DNA from: Castor canadensis
Taxonomy: Eukaryota; Chordata; Mammalia; Rodentia; Castoridae
Assembly (NCBI RefSeq): GCF_047511655.1
Contig: NC_133400.1
Coordinates: 191,001 to 255,000, forward strand
Direction: 5' to 3'
Length of the DNA: 64,000 nt
The notes under the pieces were generated by a model. That model saw only the letters and a program-made list of their open reading frames with translations, was not told the origin of the DNA and did not search any database. Numbering within the stretch: position 1 is the stretch's first letter; each line of letters starts with the position of its first letter. The position numbers and the translations under genes were made by a program. Of this stretch, positions 21,701 through 33,700 are shown one piece after another.

Positions 21701-24700
21701 AAATTAAGGAGCTGAGGGTGAAGCTCAGTTGTAGAACACTTGCCCATTGTGTTCGAGGCCCTGGGTTCCATCACTAGCACTAGGGAAAAAAAACAAAAAA
21801 GGCATGAAAAGAGCCTGCTGAGTTCCCAGCTCATTGTTCTCCTTTGTAAGAAAGATGATAAAGTTCTCCATATATTCATATGTCAGGATGTATCTGCTGC
21901 TGTCAGGTGAAGCATAATGATGGTGTGTGTCTGACTCTGGGTTTGTATGTTGCCTCTGACTATTGGGAACTGCCAGTTTGATCATGAGCTTGTCTTCATT
22001 TTATATTTCGTTTTTCCCTTTACATCTGTTGTGTCTATTCTCCCTCCTGTAATGCTATAACTTAAAATGAGGCATTGTAAACTTAAGTCTGTGTTAAAGT
22101 TTTTCTCATGTTTTCAGGGAAAGCTATGATTTTGTTTTGTCTTTAAGGCTCTGCTTTGCAGGATCAAGCCTCGAGGTTGGGGGTTCCTGTGGGGATCCTG
22201 TCAGCCAGGATATTCGCTTGCAGCATGGAGCAGGTCTGCGTGGAGCCTAGCCACCCTGTGCTGCTTAGCTCAGAGCAAAGAGTGAGAAACAGCCCCTTAA
22301 TATCTTTGACTTTAAGCTGTTTGGGAAAAGAAGACATTTCTATAGGTAACTTGCCCATTTTGAATAAAGATTTTATCTTTTCAGAAGAGACTGTCTTCCT
22401 TGTTAGAGATTGCTCAGTATTTATCAGCACACAGTATGCTCTCCCGTCTCTCCTTCTGTCAAGAATTATGGAAAGTACAGGTAAATTTGAGGTTGTAACT
22501 CTGCCTTGTGTTTTTTTCAAGTAGTGTTATGTTATTTGGGTCCCTGAGTTTCCTTAGGAATTTGACCAAATGTATTATTAATTATAGAGCATGAGAAAAG
22601 GGGCTCCATCAGAAGCCCCTGAGGGCAGAAGCAGGTGCCTCAGTAGCCGGTTGGTGATACCCACCACAGTCAGTAATGTTTATTATAATAGAGCACATCA
22701 CAGAAACATGATACTCTGCTCTTGAGTATGTTATTATGAATGCTTTTCCAGTGCAGTACACTATAAAAATATAACTTAAAGCTTTTTTTGAAGCTTTAAA
22801 ACTCAGGTTTACAGATTTTTTTGGCAGCACTGGGATTTGAACTCAGGGCCTCACACCTGCCTGAGCTACTCCACCAGTCCTTTTTTGTGGTAGGTTTTTT
22901 TCCTGACAGGGTCTTGAGAACTTGCCTGGGGCTGGCTTCGAATTTCAATCCTCCTGATCTCTGCCTCCTCAGTAGCTAGGATTACAGGTGTAAGTACCAA
23001 CAGGTGCCCAGCTAGTTTAAAGATTTTTTAAGAGTTCAAAGAGCTCAGTTACCTCTTGGTATTAAGTGGGTCAGCAAAAGAAAGAAGAGGCGAGGTAGTT
23101 GCTCATTGATCTTTTCCATTCTTTTATCTACGTACACCATAGAGCCCATTCGATCTGTTAGCATTGTTATGGTCCTTGTGTTGCGGGAAATTACGAGCTG
23201 ACATACGGGATGCTGAAGCAGATTAGCAGGAAGCAACTTTTATTGTGCCAGCACAGACCCAGCGAACTTGTGTCCAAAGACTGAGCCCCGAAAACAAAGA
23301 GGTTTCACCTTATATACCCTTGAAAGCAGGTTACAGAAGCAGAAAGCAAAGCTCAATCCATATCTCGCTGCATGTGACTTCATTGGCTATTTCATTTTCC
23401 CAGTGTTATGTGACCTTCATGTTTCAATTCTTTGAGTTTTATCTCTGCTTTGCCATCCCCTCCCCCGTCTCATCAGCAGAACACAGTCTGTTTTTTTTTT
23501 TCCGTCCTCCCCCCCTTTCCTGCTACACTTGCACTTGTTACCATTTAGCTGGGGACAAGGGCAATGAGATGTACACAAATCACACTGATGTAATGTTCAT
23601 AGGTGTGCGCAGATTCGAGGATGTGCGTCTGATAGGAACAGCTTCCTGTGGGAGCTGGGAGTGGCATGGAGTGTGGGGAGAGCAGGAACTTGCTGGATGA
23701 AGAAGGGAGGGCATACCTACTATGATAGGCAGTGGGGACAATATCAGTGTGACCTGAGCAATGTTCACTGGGAATGCACAAAATCCTTGCTGAATGGGAA
23801 GGGTCCTTCTTGTGGGAGAGGCGCCAGTGAGTGAGGGCCATGTGCCATGTGGAAGAGTGAACCTTGTTTGAAAGCCTTGTGGAGCTTGTGAAGCTCTTAA
23901 AGAAGAGACTGGCTTATTCAGTGTGTGCTTTAAAATGTATGGGCTACAGTGTGCAGAAAGGATGGGAAGTGGCTTCCTAGAGACCAGTGGAAAGAGGTCA
24001 GGGCTATCACAAACAAGTGGAGAGGAGGTGCTCATGCAGGACAGTTGGGGGTGGGGGTGGGGTTGCTGCAGAAGGGCCAGGTGAATGAGGACCTGTGACA
24101 AGTGCAGGACGGGTGTGTGTGCTGAAGGAGGTCCAGGTAGATGTGAGTCTGTGACAAGTGCAGAACAGTGAGGGGTGTGTGCTGCAGGAGGGTCAGGTGG
24201 ATGTGAGCCTGTGACAAGTGAAGGACAGTATGTGTGCTGCAGGAGGGCAGGTAGATATGATGAACCTATGACAAATGCCCTTTATGCTGTGTTGGGACTC
24301 CATTTTAATTTTCAGTGACCCTAGGGTCAGAACGTACAATGCACGTTTTGTCAGAAAACACACTTATAGAGGATTCATGCTGTCATTTTCTCCAGAACTC
24401 TTTGTTGCTTGAAGCCCTGTGGCGTCTTCATATGCAGAGTGTTGTGAGCCTACAGGAGCTGCTGGAAAGGTACTACACTAATGACTCTGTTCCTTTAACT
24501 TACATGACTCTTGCTGTATAATCTAGTATGAACTATATTTTGAAGTTAAAAATCACCTGTAGGTTTAACTGCTTTATCATTTAAAGAGAACATTTGCTGT
24601 GAGGAAAGTCCCTATCATGCATGTTTTCTTTCTATTAGATCTCCCCCTCTTTCTCTCTTTTTTTTTTTTTTTTGGCAGTACAGTGGGTTGCACTCAAGGC

Positions 24701-27700
24701 CTCTACCACTTGAGCCACACCCTAGCCCTTGTGATGATAGTTTTAAAAACTAAAAAAAACCATTCAAGTAATATGGTTGGTAGGATAGATGCAGCTACAT
24801 ATCCTGTTTGGAGTCAGGAAAAGGGCTTTCCACAAAGGTATACCCCATAAAGATGGAAACATGTAGAGGAGAGAATAACAAACAAAACTTGGGAAAGTAG
24901 GGAGCAGATGTACCAGTAGTGAGTGGTTTAGTGAGCTTGAGGAAGTCCTGCCCTGAGTTGGCACATTGGTCAGAGGAGAACCATCAGTTTATTCTGTTTA
25001 TTCGGAAAGGCTCAAGTATTCATGGCACCACCTGGTACCTCAGGAGGATCGATTGCAAGGCTGCATAGGAAGCATTTAGAACCTCAGGCCCCTCCAAAGC
25101 TCAGCAGAAGATCTCATTCTTGGGTCTACTCCGGGAGCTCAAGCATGGTTAAACTTGCCATTCTGAACCCAGATGATGGCATGACATCAGCTTATGTTGG
25201 GATTTTTAAAAGTTGGGCTGGAGGCATGGCTCAAGCTGTAGAGCTTCTGCCTCACAAGTGGGAAGCTCAGTTCAAACCTCAGTACCATTAAAAAAAAAAA
25301 AAAAAGGATTGAAATTGTTCAAAATATGTTCTCCAACCACAAAGAAATTTAACTGGAGTCAGCAAGAGAGGGAAATTTGGAAAGGAAAATGCATAATTTT
25401 TGGAAATTAAGCAGCAAACTTCTGAGTGAGCCATGGGTCAGAGAATCATAAGGAAATTATAGACACCTCAAGATGAATAAAATTTATGGAATGCAACTAA
25501 ATAAATGCCTAGGGGGAAATTTATAGCTGTTAAGAACCTGTACTTAGAAAAAACTTTCTCAAGTCAACAACTTGACCTTGAAGATTAGAAAAAAAGCAAA
25601 GTAAACCCAAAGAAAAGAGGAAAGGGATCAGGTGCAGTGGTACATGCCTGTAATCCCAGCTATGCAGGAGGTAGGAGTATCACAATCTGAGGCCAGCTCC
25701 AGGCAAGTGTGAGACCCTAGCTGAAAAATAACTAAGACCAAAGGGGCGGGGTACGGTTTGCTGAGGGTGAGACTCAAGTGGTAGTGTCCTGAATTCAAAC
25801 CTAGTACTTAAAAAAAAACAGGAGAAAGAAAGGAAGAAGGCCATAAGAGTTAGAACTGAAACCAGTGAAATAGAAAACAAAAGCAATATAGAAAAGTAAG
25901 TGGACCCAGGCACTGGATTACACCTGTAATTATACCTGTAATCCTAGCTACTCAGGAGGCAGAGATCAGGAGGATTGCAGTTCAAGACCAGCCCAGGAAA
26001 ATAGTTTGAGAGACCCTATCTTGAAAAAAACCATCACAAAAAAGGGCTGGTGGAGTGGCTCAAGGTATAGGCCCTGACCGAGTTCAAGCCCCAGTACTGC
26101 AAAAAAAGTAAGTGGGCACAGTTGGTTGAAAAGAACCTGTTTTTGATTATTTCACTGTCAGCTCCCCACAGCAGCGAGCTACTCCAAACAGTAACTGCAT
26201 CAGCAGCCAGGCAGGCTTCCTCCCCTGCAAGGCAGGATTCCTTGTATCCTTGGGGCAGAGGTTCTGGTGGCTGCAAGCTCATCCTGACTGGCCCACTTCC
26301 TAGTGAAGAGAGTGTTAAGGGAAAACTGCTGGTGAGGGAGGTAGGACATGGGAATGTGACCTGGGCTTTTGTGTGTTCCCAGCCATCCTGATGTGCAGGC
26401 TGTGACTACGTGGCTCTTCAAGAACCTGTGCCTTCTGTGTGAGCAGACAGGAGCATCCTACCCATCTGACAGTGTTGCCAGGGCCATGCTTGCTGGTATG
26501 TTCACAGCAGGCTGGTTCCCAGGGAAGATTTGTCTTGACACTGGGGGGCAGAGCGATCTGCCCACACCCATGGGCTGGGGCTCAGAATGGTGTCCTCTCT
26601 GGGATCTGTTGTGGGCTTGTGTTACCCTGAGTGACTGGCAATTTTAAGTCAGCCCATTGGCAGGAGTGGGTTTTCCCCAGTGGCCCTAATCCCTTCTTCT
26701 GTCCAAGCTACAGACTACACTGCTTGCAGTCTCTAAAGAGTGACACCAGCCACCAGCCAGAGTGGCTCGCGCCTGTAATCCTAGCTACTCAGGAGGCAGC
26801 GATCAGGAGGATCATGATCTCATGATTCGAAGCCAATCAGCCTGGGCAAATAGTTCAAGAGACCCTGTCTTGAAAAAAACCCATCACAAAAAAGGTGGTG
26901 GAGTGGCTCAAGGTGAAGGCTCTGAGTTCAAACCCCAGCACTGCAAAAAAAAAAAAAAAAAAAAAAAAGTGGCACCAACAAGCAAAAATTACAGAAATGC
27001 ATGCTGCACGCAGGCAGTTTGTGGGTTTGTTTGCATAACAGCTTCGTGGTGGTATGAACTGCTTGGGATTCCTGTGATCTGTCTCAGATAGTGAAGTTGA
27101 AGATTAACAGCAAACTCTTTAATTTCAGGCTTCCTGATTCTGCTTTTTTAGAATGGCGTGAGTCCCTTTCCTGTTCATTCCATGGTTGTGCCGGGTATGG
27201 TGGGGCACAGCCATAATCCCAGCTACTTATAAGGCCAGTTGGGAAAATCAGGAGTTCCAGGCCAGCCTAGGCAATTGAGCAAGATGCTGGTCTCATAAAA
27301 AAAAAAAAAAAAAAGAAATGTGATGCTTTAGTTCCTTCTATGGTTGATGTTGGGACTGGCTGAAGGGACAATCCATAGATGTCCCTTGAATCCAGCTCTT
27401 TGTGTTACAAGAAAAAAATCCTTGGTATAAACTTGACTCATGAGCCCTTCCCTCTAAGGTAGAGTAAGAAGGAAAGTCTGGCTGGTGAATAACTCTGTAG
27501 TCAGTTGGGCAGTAGCAACTGCAGGGTCGCCCCTATGGTCAGGTGCTCTAAACCTACCCCCCGCCCCGCACCCCCATGCCACACACACCCACACCCACCC
27601 ACTCTGAGGTGGTTGACCTGTGTGATTTACAGCTGTTTGGAGACCATAATATATATGTAAATATTCTGGGTTTGTGGTTTTACAGATTTTGTGCAACTGT

Positions 27701-30700
27701 TAGTTTTGAGGGGATTTCAGGAAAACCCGGATCCAAGAACTGTGGAGCCTGAAAAGATGCCCCAGGTAGGAGGAAAAGTAACCTGGGTAGTGGAGAATTG
27801 GCCTCCTGTGGCTATGGCCTGCAGCCTAAAGAGCAGTCCCCACCCCCAGCTTTTATTCCCTTTTGGAAGCTCTGGACCAGTTTGTAAGCTTTGTGAGCTG
27901 TGTCACTCTAGGAGCCAGAGCCCAACAGGAAATGAGAATGGGCTACACTGGCTCCTTACCCCAGGCCTTCTGGTTTTCAAAGGTTTCCAGGGGAGGGTCT
28001 TCAGCACAGTAGCTCAGAGCCCAGGCCTGTGCTTGCTGGATGGGTGGGGAAGGCAGGACTGAGATGCACCCAGGCAGCCTCCTGCATCATGCTTACCAGG
28101 TGCTCCTGAGAGCAGAGGCTTTAGGGCTAGCAGGTTGCAGCCCAGGCCTGGGCCTGCCAAGACCTCCCATGGGTATCACAGGGACATTTCACTGAGTCAC
28201 AATATTGGAGTAATTTCTAGGCCTAAAAAGAAATCTTAAAAGTGGACCTCTTTGTGAAGCCAGTTTTATTTTACTCTACGTAACAAATTTGTGTTGCAAG
28301 CATGCAGCTACTTGAGAATTGCTGAGTGATGGGAGTTTGTGTTCTGTTCTGACAGGCTGCGGCCTCCATACTACAGAGAATGCTGATTTGTAAGTTGCTT
28401 GTTAGCAGTTCCAGCAGCTGTGGGCTTTTCCATCTGAAGCATCTCACCACTCTTGTGTGTTTTCCTGTGCACAGCCTTAGCTCTGGAGGCCCTGTTTATG
28501 GCTATAATTTGGTGTAAACTTGCCTGCACCTTTTGTTCTGGTTCTCGGTCCCTCATGGTTTTATGTTTAATTTCCAGAGCTGTACAATGACATCAATTTA
28601 GCTTAGGGCTTACAGGTCTTCGTGTTTACATAAATTTTATAGTTTGCTGACCCTGGTGCCCTAAGGGTACTTATATGTCTTGCTGGACCTTGATCTGTGC
28701 CTTAGAAATCCGTGCCTGTCGGAGAGCATATGGGGGGGGGGTACCTGAGACGATCCTGTAACCCACGTTTGTTTTCTGTCTTGTGCTCTCTCGTCAGATG
28801 CGCTTGATGCTCTGGCTGCTGGACTGCAGGAGGAGACCTCAGCTTACCGGGTGGTGAGGGGATGGTACGTGTGGGAGACCTGCTGCTACCCTGGATCCAC
28901 GGCACCTCAGACATTGCCAGGGTAGCAACAACCGACCTGGGTACTCTTGCTGCTGGAGCACAGGGCACTCTGCCCAGCCTTCTTCTTCCGTGTGCCCCAT
29001 GTGACCTGCGGCTGCACCCTTCTAAGCTGTGTCTTCTTATCTGTATCTTGTCTCCTGCCTGCTCTGGACTCTTGGCTGTCTCTAGTGTTTTGTTTTTCTC
29101 TTGTTGAAACTACATTCCCTTGGATTCCACTTAACCTCTGTGACTTAGTGGCCTGGCCCAGAAAGCACTTTCAATATGGTAGATGAACTTTGTATACAAG
29201 AATGAACGTAGAATTTTTAAATCTGTTGAAATCACCATAAGAAAGAGACTAAAATAGAAAGTAGAAAAATGGAGGGGATGAACCAATTCAGGATGTAATA
29301 CATATATACATGGAAATGTCATAATGAAACTTCCTAAATCGATACCTTAAACAAAAATGTCTTTTTTCAAAAATGGAGGACAGGAAGGTAAAACAGGTTC
29401 TGTCTGGGGGTTGGTATCAGTGGGAAAGGGTGAAGGAGGATGAATATGGTGAAAATATTATGTACTCAAGTATGAAAATGAAAAAAATGAGACCTTTTGA
29501 AACTTTTCAGAATGGGAGGGGGAATAAATGAGAATGATGGAGGGGATGCATTTAACTAAGATTTGTAAATGACACAGTGTCCCCCCCAGTACAACAATAT
29601 AATAAAAGTTAAAAAAAAAAAAAAAGACTTAAAGCAAGGGATAGTGCTTCCTGAGAACCTTCTCTTGCATTTGCAGGTTTGACATGTTCAGTGGACATGT
29701 ATATTGTGGCATAATTTCGACAGATTCTGTCAAGAGGTTCTTCAGTCACTCTCTGACTCAGATTCTCACTCACAGCCCTGTGCTGAAAGGTAGGCCTCAG
29801 TACTGTGATTGCAGTTTTCTGCTCAATGTAGAGGATACTTTGGTGAGTACAACACAGATTCTTAGGCAGATTGTGAGACATGTGGATGTGATAGAATTCT
29901 GAGACTCCTTGAGATTGTGAGGGACACTCCAGTACCAAACGCTTTCATTGGAAAGTAACTTCCTGGGCTGGGCTGTGCCCAGTGGTAGAGTACTTGCCTA
30001 GCCATGTGTGATTGTATGGATTATAATATATCCTGATTAAATTTACTCCTCCCTGCCTTCTTAGAAACAATTCTTTCATCATTATATTTTTATTCACAAA
30101 AATATTTTCCCTCCTTCACACTCTTCTCTTTACCCTCCCCACTGGTACTTACTCCCAGACAGGACCTGTTTTACCTTCCTGTCCTTTATTTTTTCAGTGT
30201 ATATTGATTGATCAAAGAGGTTTTGCCTTGGTAGCTTTAATCAAATTAACCCCCTCTATTGCTCTGCTTCTATATTGTTCAATAGATTACAGTGTGTTAT
30301 GTTATATTATCTTCCACAAAACTAATTATCTTCTAGGAAAATTCCAACTCCAGTACCCACCAAAAAAAAAAGTTCAAAAATTAAGCTCAGCCTTACTGGG
30401 TGCTGGTGGCTCACACTTGTAATCCTAACTACTCAGGAGGATCATGGTTCAAAGCCAGCCCAGGCAAATAGTTTGTGAGACTTATCTCGACAAACACTCA
30501 GCCAAAACAAACCAAAAAGGGTTGGCAGAGGAGCTCAGGTGGTAGAGTGCCTGCCTAGCAAGAGTGAGGCCCTGAGCTCAAACCCCAGTACTGCCAAAAT
30601 AAAAAAGGAATTCAAAATTAAAGGAAGAACAGAAGCATTATCATTCATCTTGTCATAAAATAGAAATATCTTTAACAGAAAACAAAACATTTCTTAAACT

Positions 30701-33700
30701 TTTTTTTGGCGATACTGGGTTTGAACTTAGTGCTTTGTGCTTGCTAGGCAGGTGCTACACTGCTTGATTGAACCACACCTCCAGTCCTCTTTCACCTAAA
30801 TGGACTTCTGTTGTTGTTTTGAGACAGATTCTCACTATGTAACCCAAGCTTGCCACCAATTCAAAATCCTCTTGCCTCAGTCTCCTAGGTGCTGGAATTA
30901 CAGGCTCTGTAAGCCTTTTCTTATAGTTACATAGTGGTTTTTGTTTTGTTTTGGTAGTATTGGGGCTTGACTTCAGGGCCTCATGCTTGCTAGGCAGATG
31001 CTCTTACCACTTGAGCCATTCCACCAGCTTTTTTTTGTACTGAGTATTTTCAAGATAGGATCTTGCAAATTATTTGCCAGGGCTGGCTTCAAACTTCAAT
31101 CTTCCTCATCTACGCCTCCTGAATAGCTAGGATTACAGGTAAAACACAGCTTTTTGATAAACGCTGACTTCAAGTTTTTGTCTGTTTTTTCTCCTCAAGT
31201 GTCTGATGCCGTTCAAATGCAGAGAGAGTGGAGCTTTGTGAAGACCCACACTCTGCTCACCACTCTGTACCATAGGGTGAGTGTCTGGTGATGGGATTAG
31301 CCCTGACGCTGTGGAGCACTGGGATTTGAGGTCTAAAATTGTCTTGGGTGCTGTTGCCAAGTCCTCATGGAACTGATTCTTATGGACACCACCCATCGCA
31401 AGGTTCAGGGGTTTCCAGTAGGATATGGCCATTCTCACCTGGATCATAGTCCAGAATTAGGAGACTGATTTTGTCATTTGTGTAGAGCTCCCCAACTCTG
31501 GGATGAGAATACCCCCCCAGCCAGTGCTGACCCCTTCAGAGAAAAAGATGCCACAGGGACACTGTTGGAGCTACTTTCTGTGTCTCTGTGTCCCCACCTT
31601 TCTGGTGGAAGTAGCAGGTGGCTACAGTGGGCAAAGGCTTAGGGGGGAGGACAAGGACCGGCACCTGTCTGACCAAGGTTTACTTTAGCATTAAAGGGAG
31701 CCAGTGCTTTCATTTCAGCTCTTTGTGATGCTGGGTCCAGAGGAGTCAGTTGGCTGTTTGCAGGAAGTCCTGGAGACACAGGAAGTTCACTGGCAGCGGG
31801 TGCTCTCCTGCGTGTCATCTCTGGTCATCTGCTTCCCTGAGGCACAGCAACTGGTTAAAGGTGTGTTTTTGTGGGAGTCCCATGGTGCTTCTGAGTGTGT
31901 GCATGTGCTGCTGTGTACTACGCTTGAGGGTTAGCCTGTTTTGAAACTAGAGCCCTGTCTGTTGATGGTTAGTGTTCACTAACTAACCGGGTAAGTGCTC
32001 CTTCCTTGAGTTTCCATTAATTTGTCCTTGGCATGATCATTACCCAGTCTTTTTAAAGCTAGCATTGGGTGTGCACATCATCTTAACTGGGACACGGGCT
32101 CACCAGCAGAGCTCACATTTTGCCTATGAGCTGCCATCATCTGCCTACTGACTGTTGGTCTCACAGACTGGGTGGCCCGTTTGATGGCCTGCGCCTTTGA
32201 GAGCTACCACCTGGACAGCATAGTCACTGCATTCCTGATTGTGCGACAGGCTGCACTGGAGGGCCCCTCTGTGTTCCTGTCCTATGCAGACTGGTTCAAG
32301 GTGAGTTACCTGGGAAATCAGTTACCTGGCCAATTGATGCTTCCAGTGGGTTGGGTGTAGGAACCTTTGAGATCCCGTGCTGTGCACTTAGTAATGAGGA
32401 TGAGACAACTCAGGTCAGCTTTGCAAGGTTGGTCCAGACAGACTTTCATGTGCATCTCCAGCAGCCTTCCAGGTGTGCTCTGCTCATCAGCTGAGACTTC
32501 ATGTCCCCCCGTTTCCTTACCTACTTGGTAGACCCTCCATCTCTCTTTTCTAAGATCAAGAAATCTATTAGGCACATGGGCACCAGTGGCTCACATCTGT
32601 AATCCTAGCTACTTGGGAGGCTAAGATCGGGAGGATCTTGCTTCAAGGCCAGCCCAAGCAAATACCTCATGAAACCCCCATCTCCAAAATAACCAGAACA
32701 AAATGGACTGAAGGTGTGGCTCAAGCATCAGAGCACTTGCTTTGCAAGTGTGAAGCCCTGTGTTCAAACTCCAGTCTCAGTGGAAAAAAAGGAAAAGTGC
32801 TGGCTTTGGCAACACGTATACTAAGACTGGAAGATTAGCATGGCCGTTGCATAAAAATGACACACAGATTTGTGAAGCATTCCATATTAAAAGAAAAGAG
32901 ACCCAACAGACAAGACTGGAAGCAGAATGCTTCTCTGCAGGAAGTGCTGCTCCCGTTCTCCTCACAGTACAGAAATGTGTGCCCCTTGTCCTTAGAGCCC
33001 TGTATGTTTCCTTGTTCTTTTTTTCAGCAGATTACCCACTTTCTCTGATAATTTGTGAAGTGGTTTTCAAACCTGAGCAGGCATCAGATTTGCCTGGAGA
33101 GAGCTTTGAAAGTCTCCAGAGACTGTCCCAGACCTGCTGAGTACATGGTCCTGAAGGGAAGCCTCTGGGATCTCTGGCCAGCTGCTGTGAGAACCTGGTC
33201 TGTGTCAGGGCAGGGTCTTTGGGGCATCATTTTTGAAAGTCAGGCATATGTTACTCTTGCTCATGGGTATGTGTAAATTTGCCATTTAAAACTATCTAAT
33301 TCTTTGTGGAAGTTTTGGGTTTTCCACCAGCACCAACCTTGGTCAAATGGAAAGTCACTTCCCCATTCTTCAGAGGGCAGCAACCACTATAAGCCCTCTG
33401 ACCACCTGTCTCTGCTCCTGTAGGGCCCTCCAGGAAGGGTGGCTTCTAGCTTAGCTAAGCTTGTCTGTCTGCTGCAAGGGGCCAGGGTAGGTGGGACTGG
33501 TTGTGCTCTTTGCTCTTCAATCCCTTAAGTCCTTTCTCAGTGTCCTCAGGCTTTTCTTAGCTGCCCACTTGGCCTGGAGCTCCCGCTAAGATGGGAGCCA
33601 TCTGCTTGTTCCACACTGGGGCACTGACAGTCTGTGCCAAACCCACCCTACTCATGAGCACTGGTGCCACGCTGACCTCTGTTCCTGGTATTTGCATGCT

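Larger units (their letters stand above)
20075..22147 (+). other. FANCA: FANCA intron 3
   Basis: Holds the SINEs listed separately. The rest (about 20250-20530, 21050-21700 and 21790-22147) shows nothing I recognise. Confidence 0.5.
24470..26382 (+). other. FANCA: FANCA intron 6
   Basis: SINEs at both ends. Nothing is recognised in 24740-25210 or 25310-25620. Confidence 0.5.
26496..27685 (+). other. FANCA: FANCA intron 7
   Basis: Two SINEs; the remainder, including a C-rich patch near 27555-27600, shows nothing named. Confidence 0.45.

Noticed and set aside
32797..32888. Functional U6 snRNA gene
   Set aside because: An inner block of about 13 nt is missing, substitutions are many and no PSE or TATA-like promoter precedes it.
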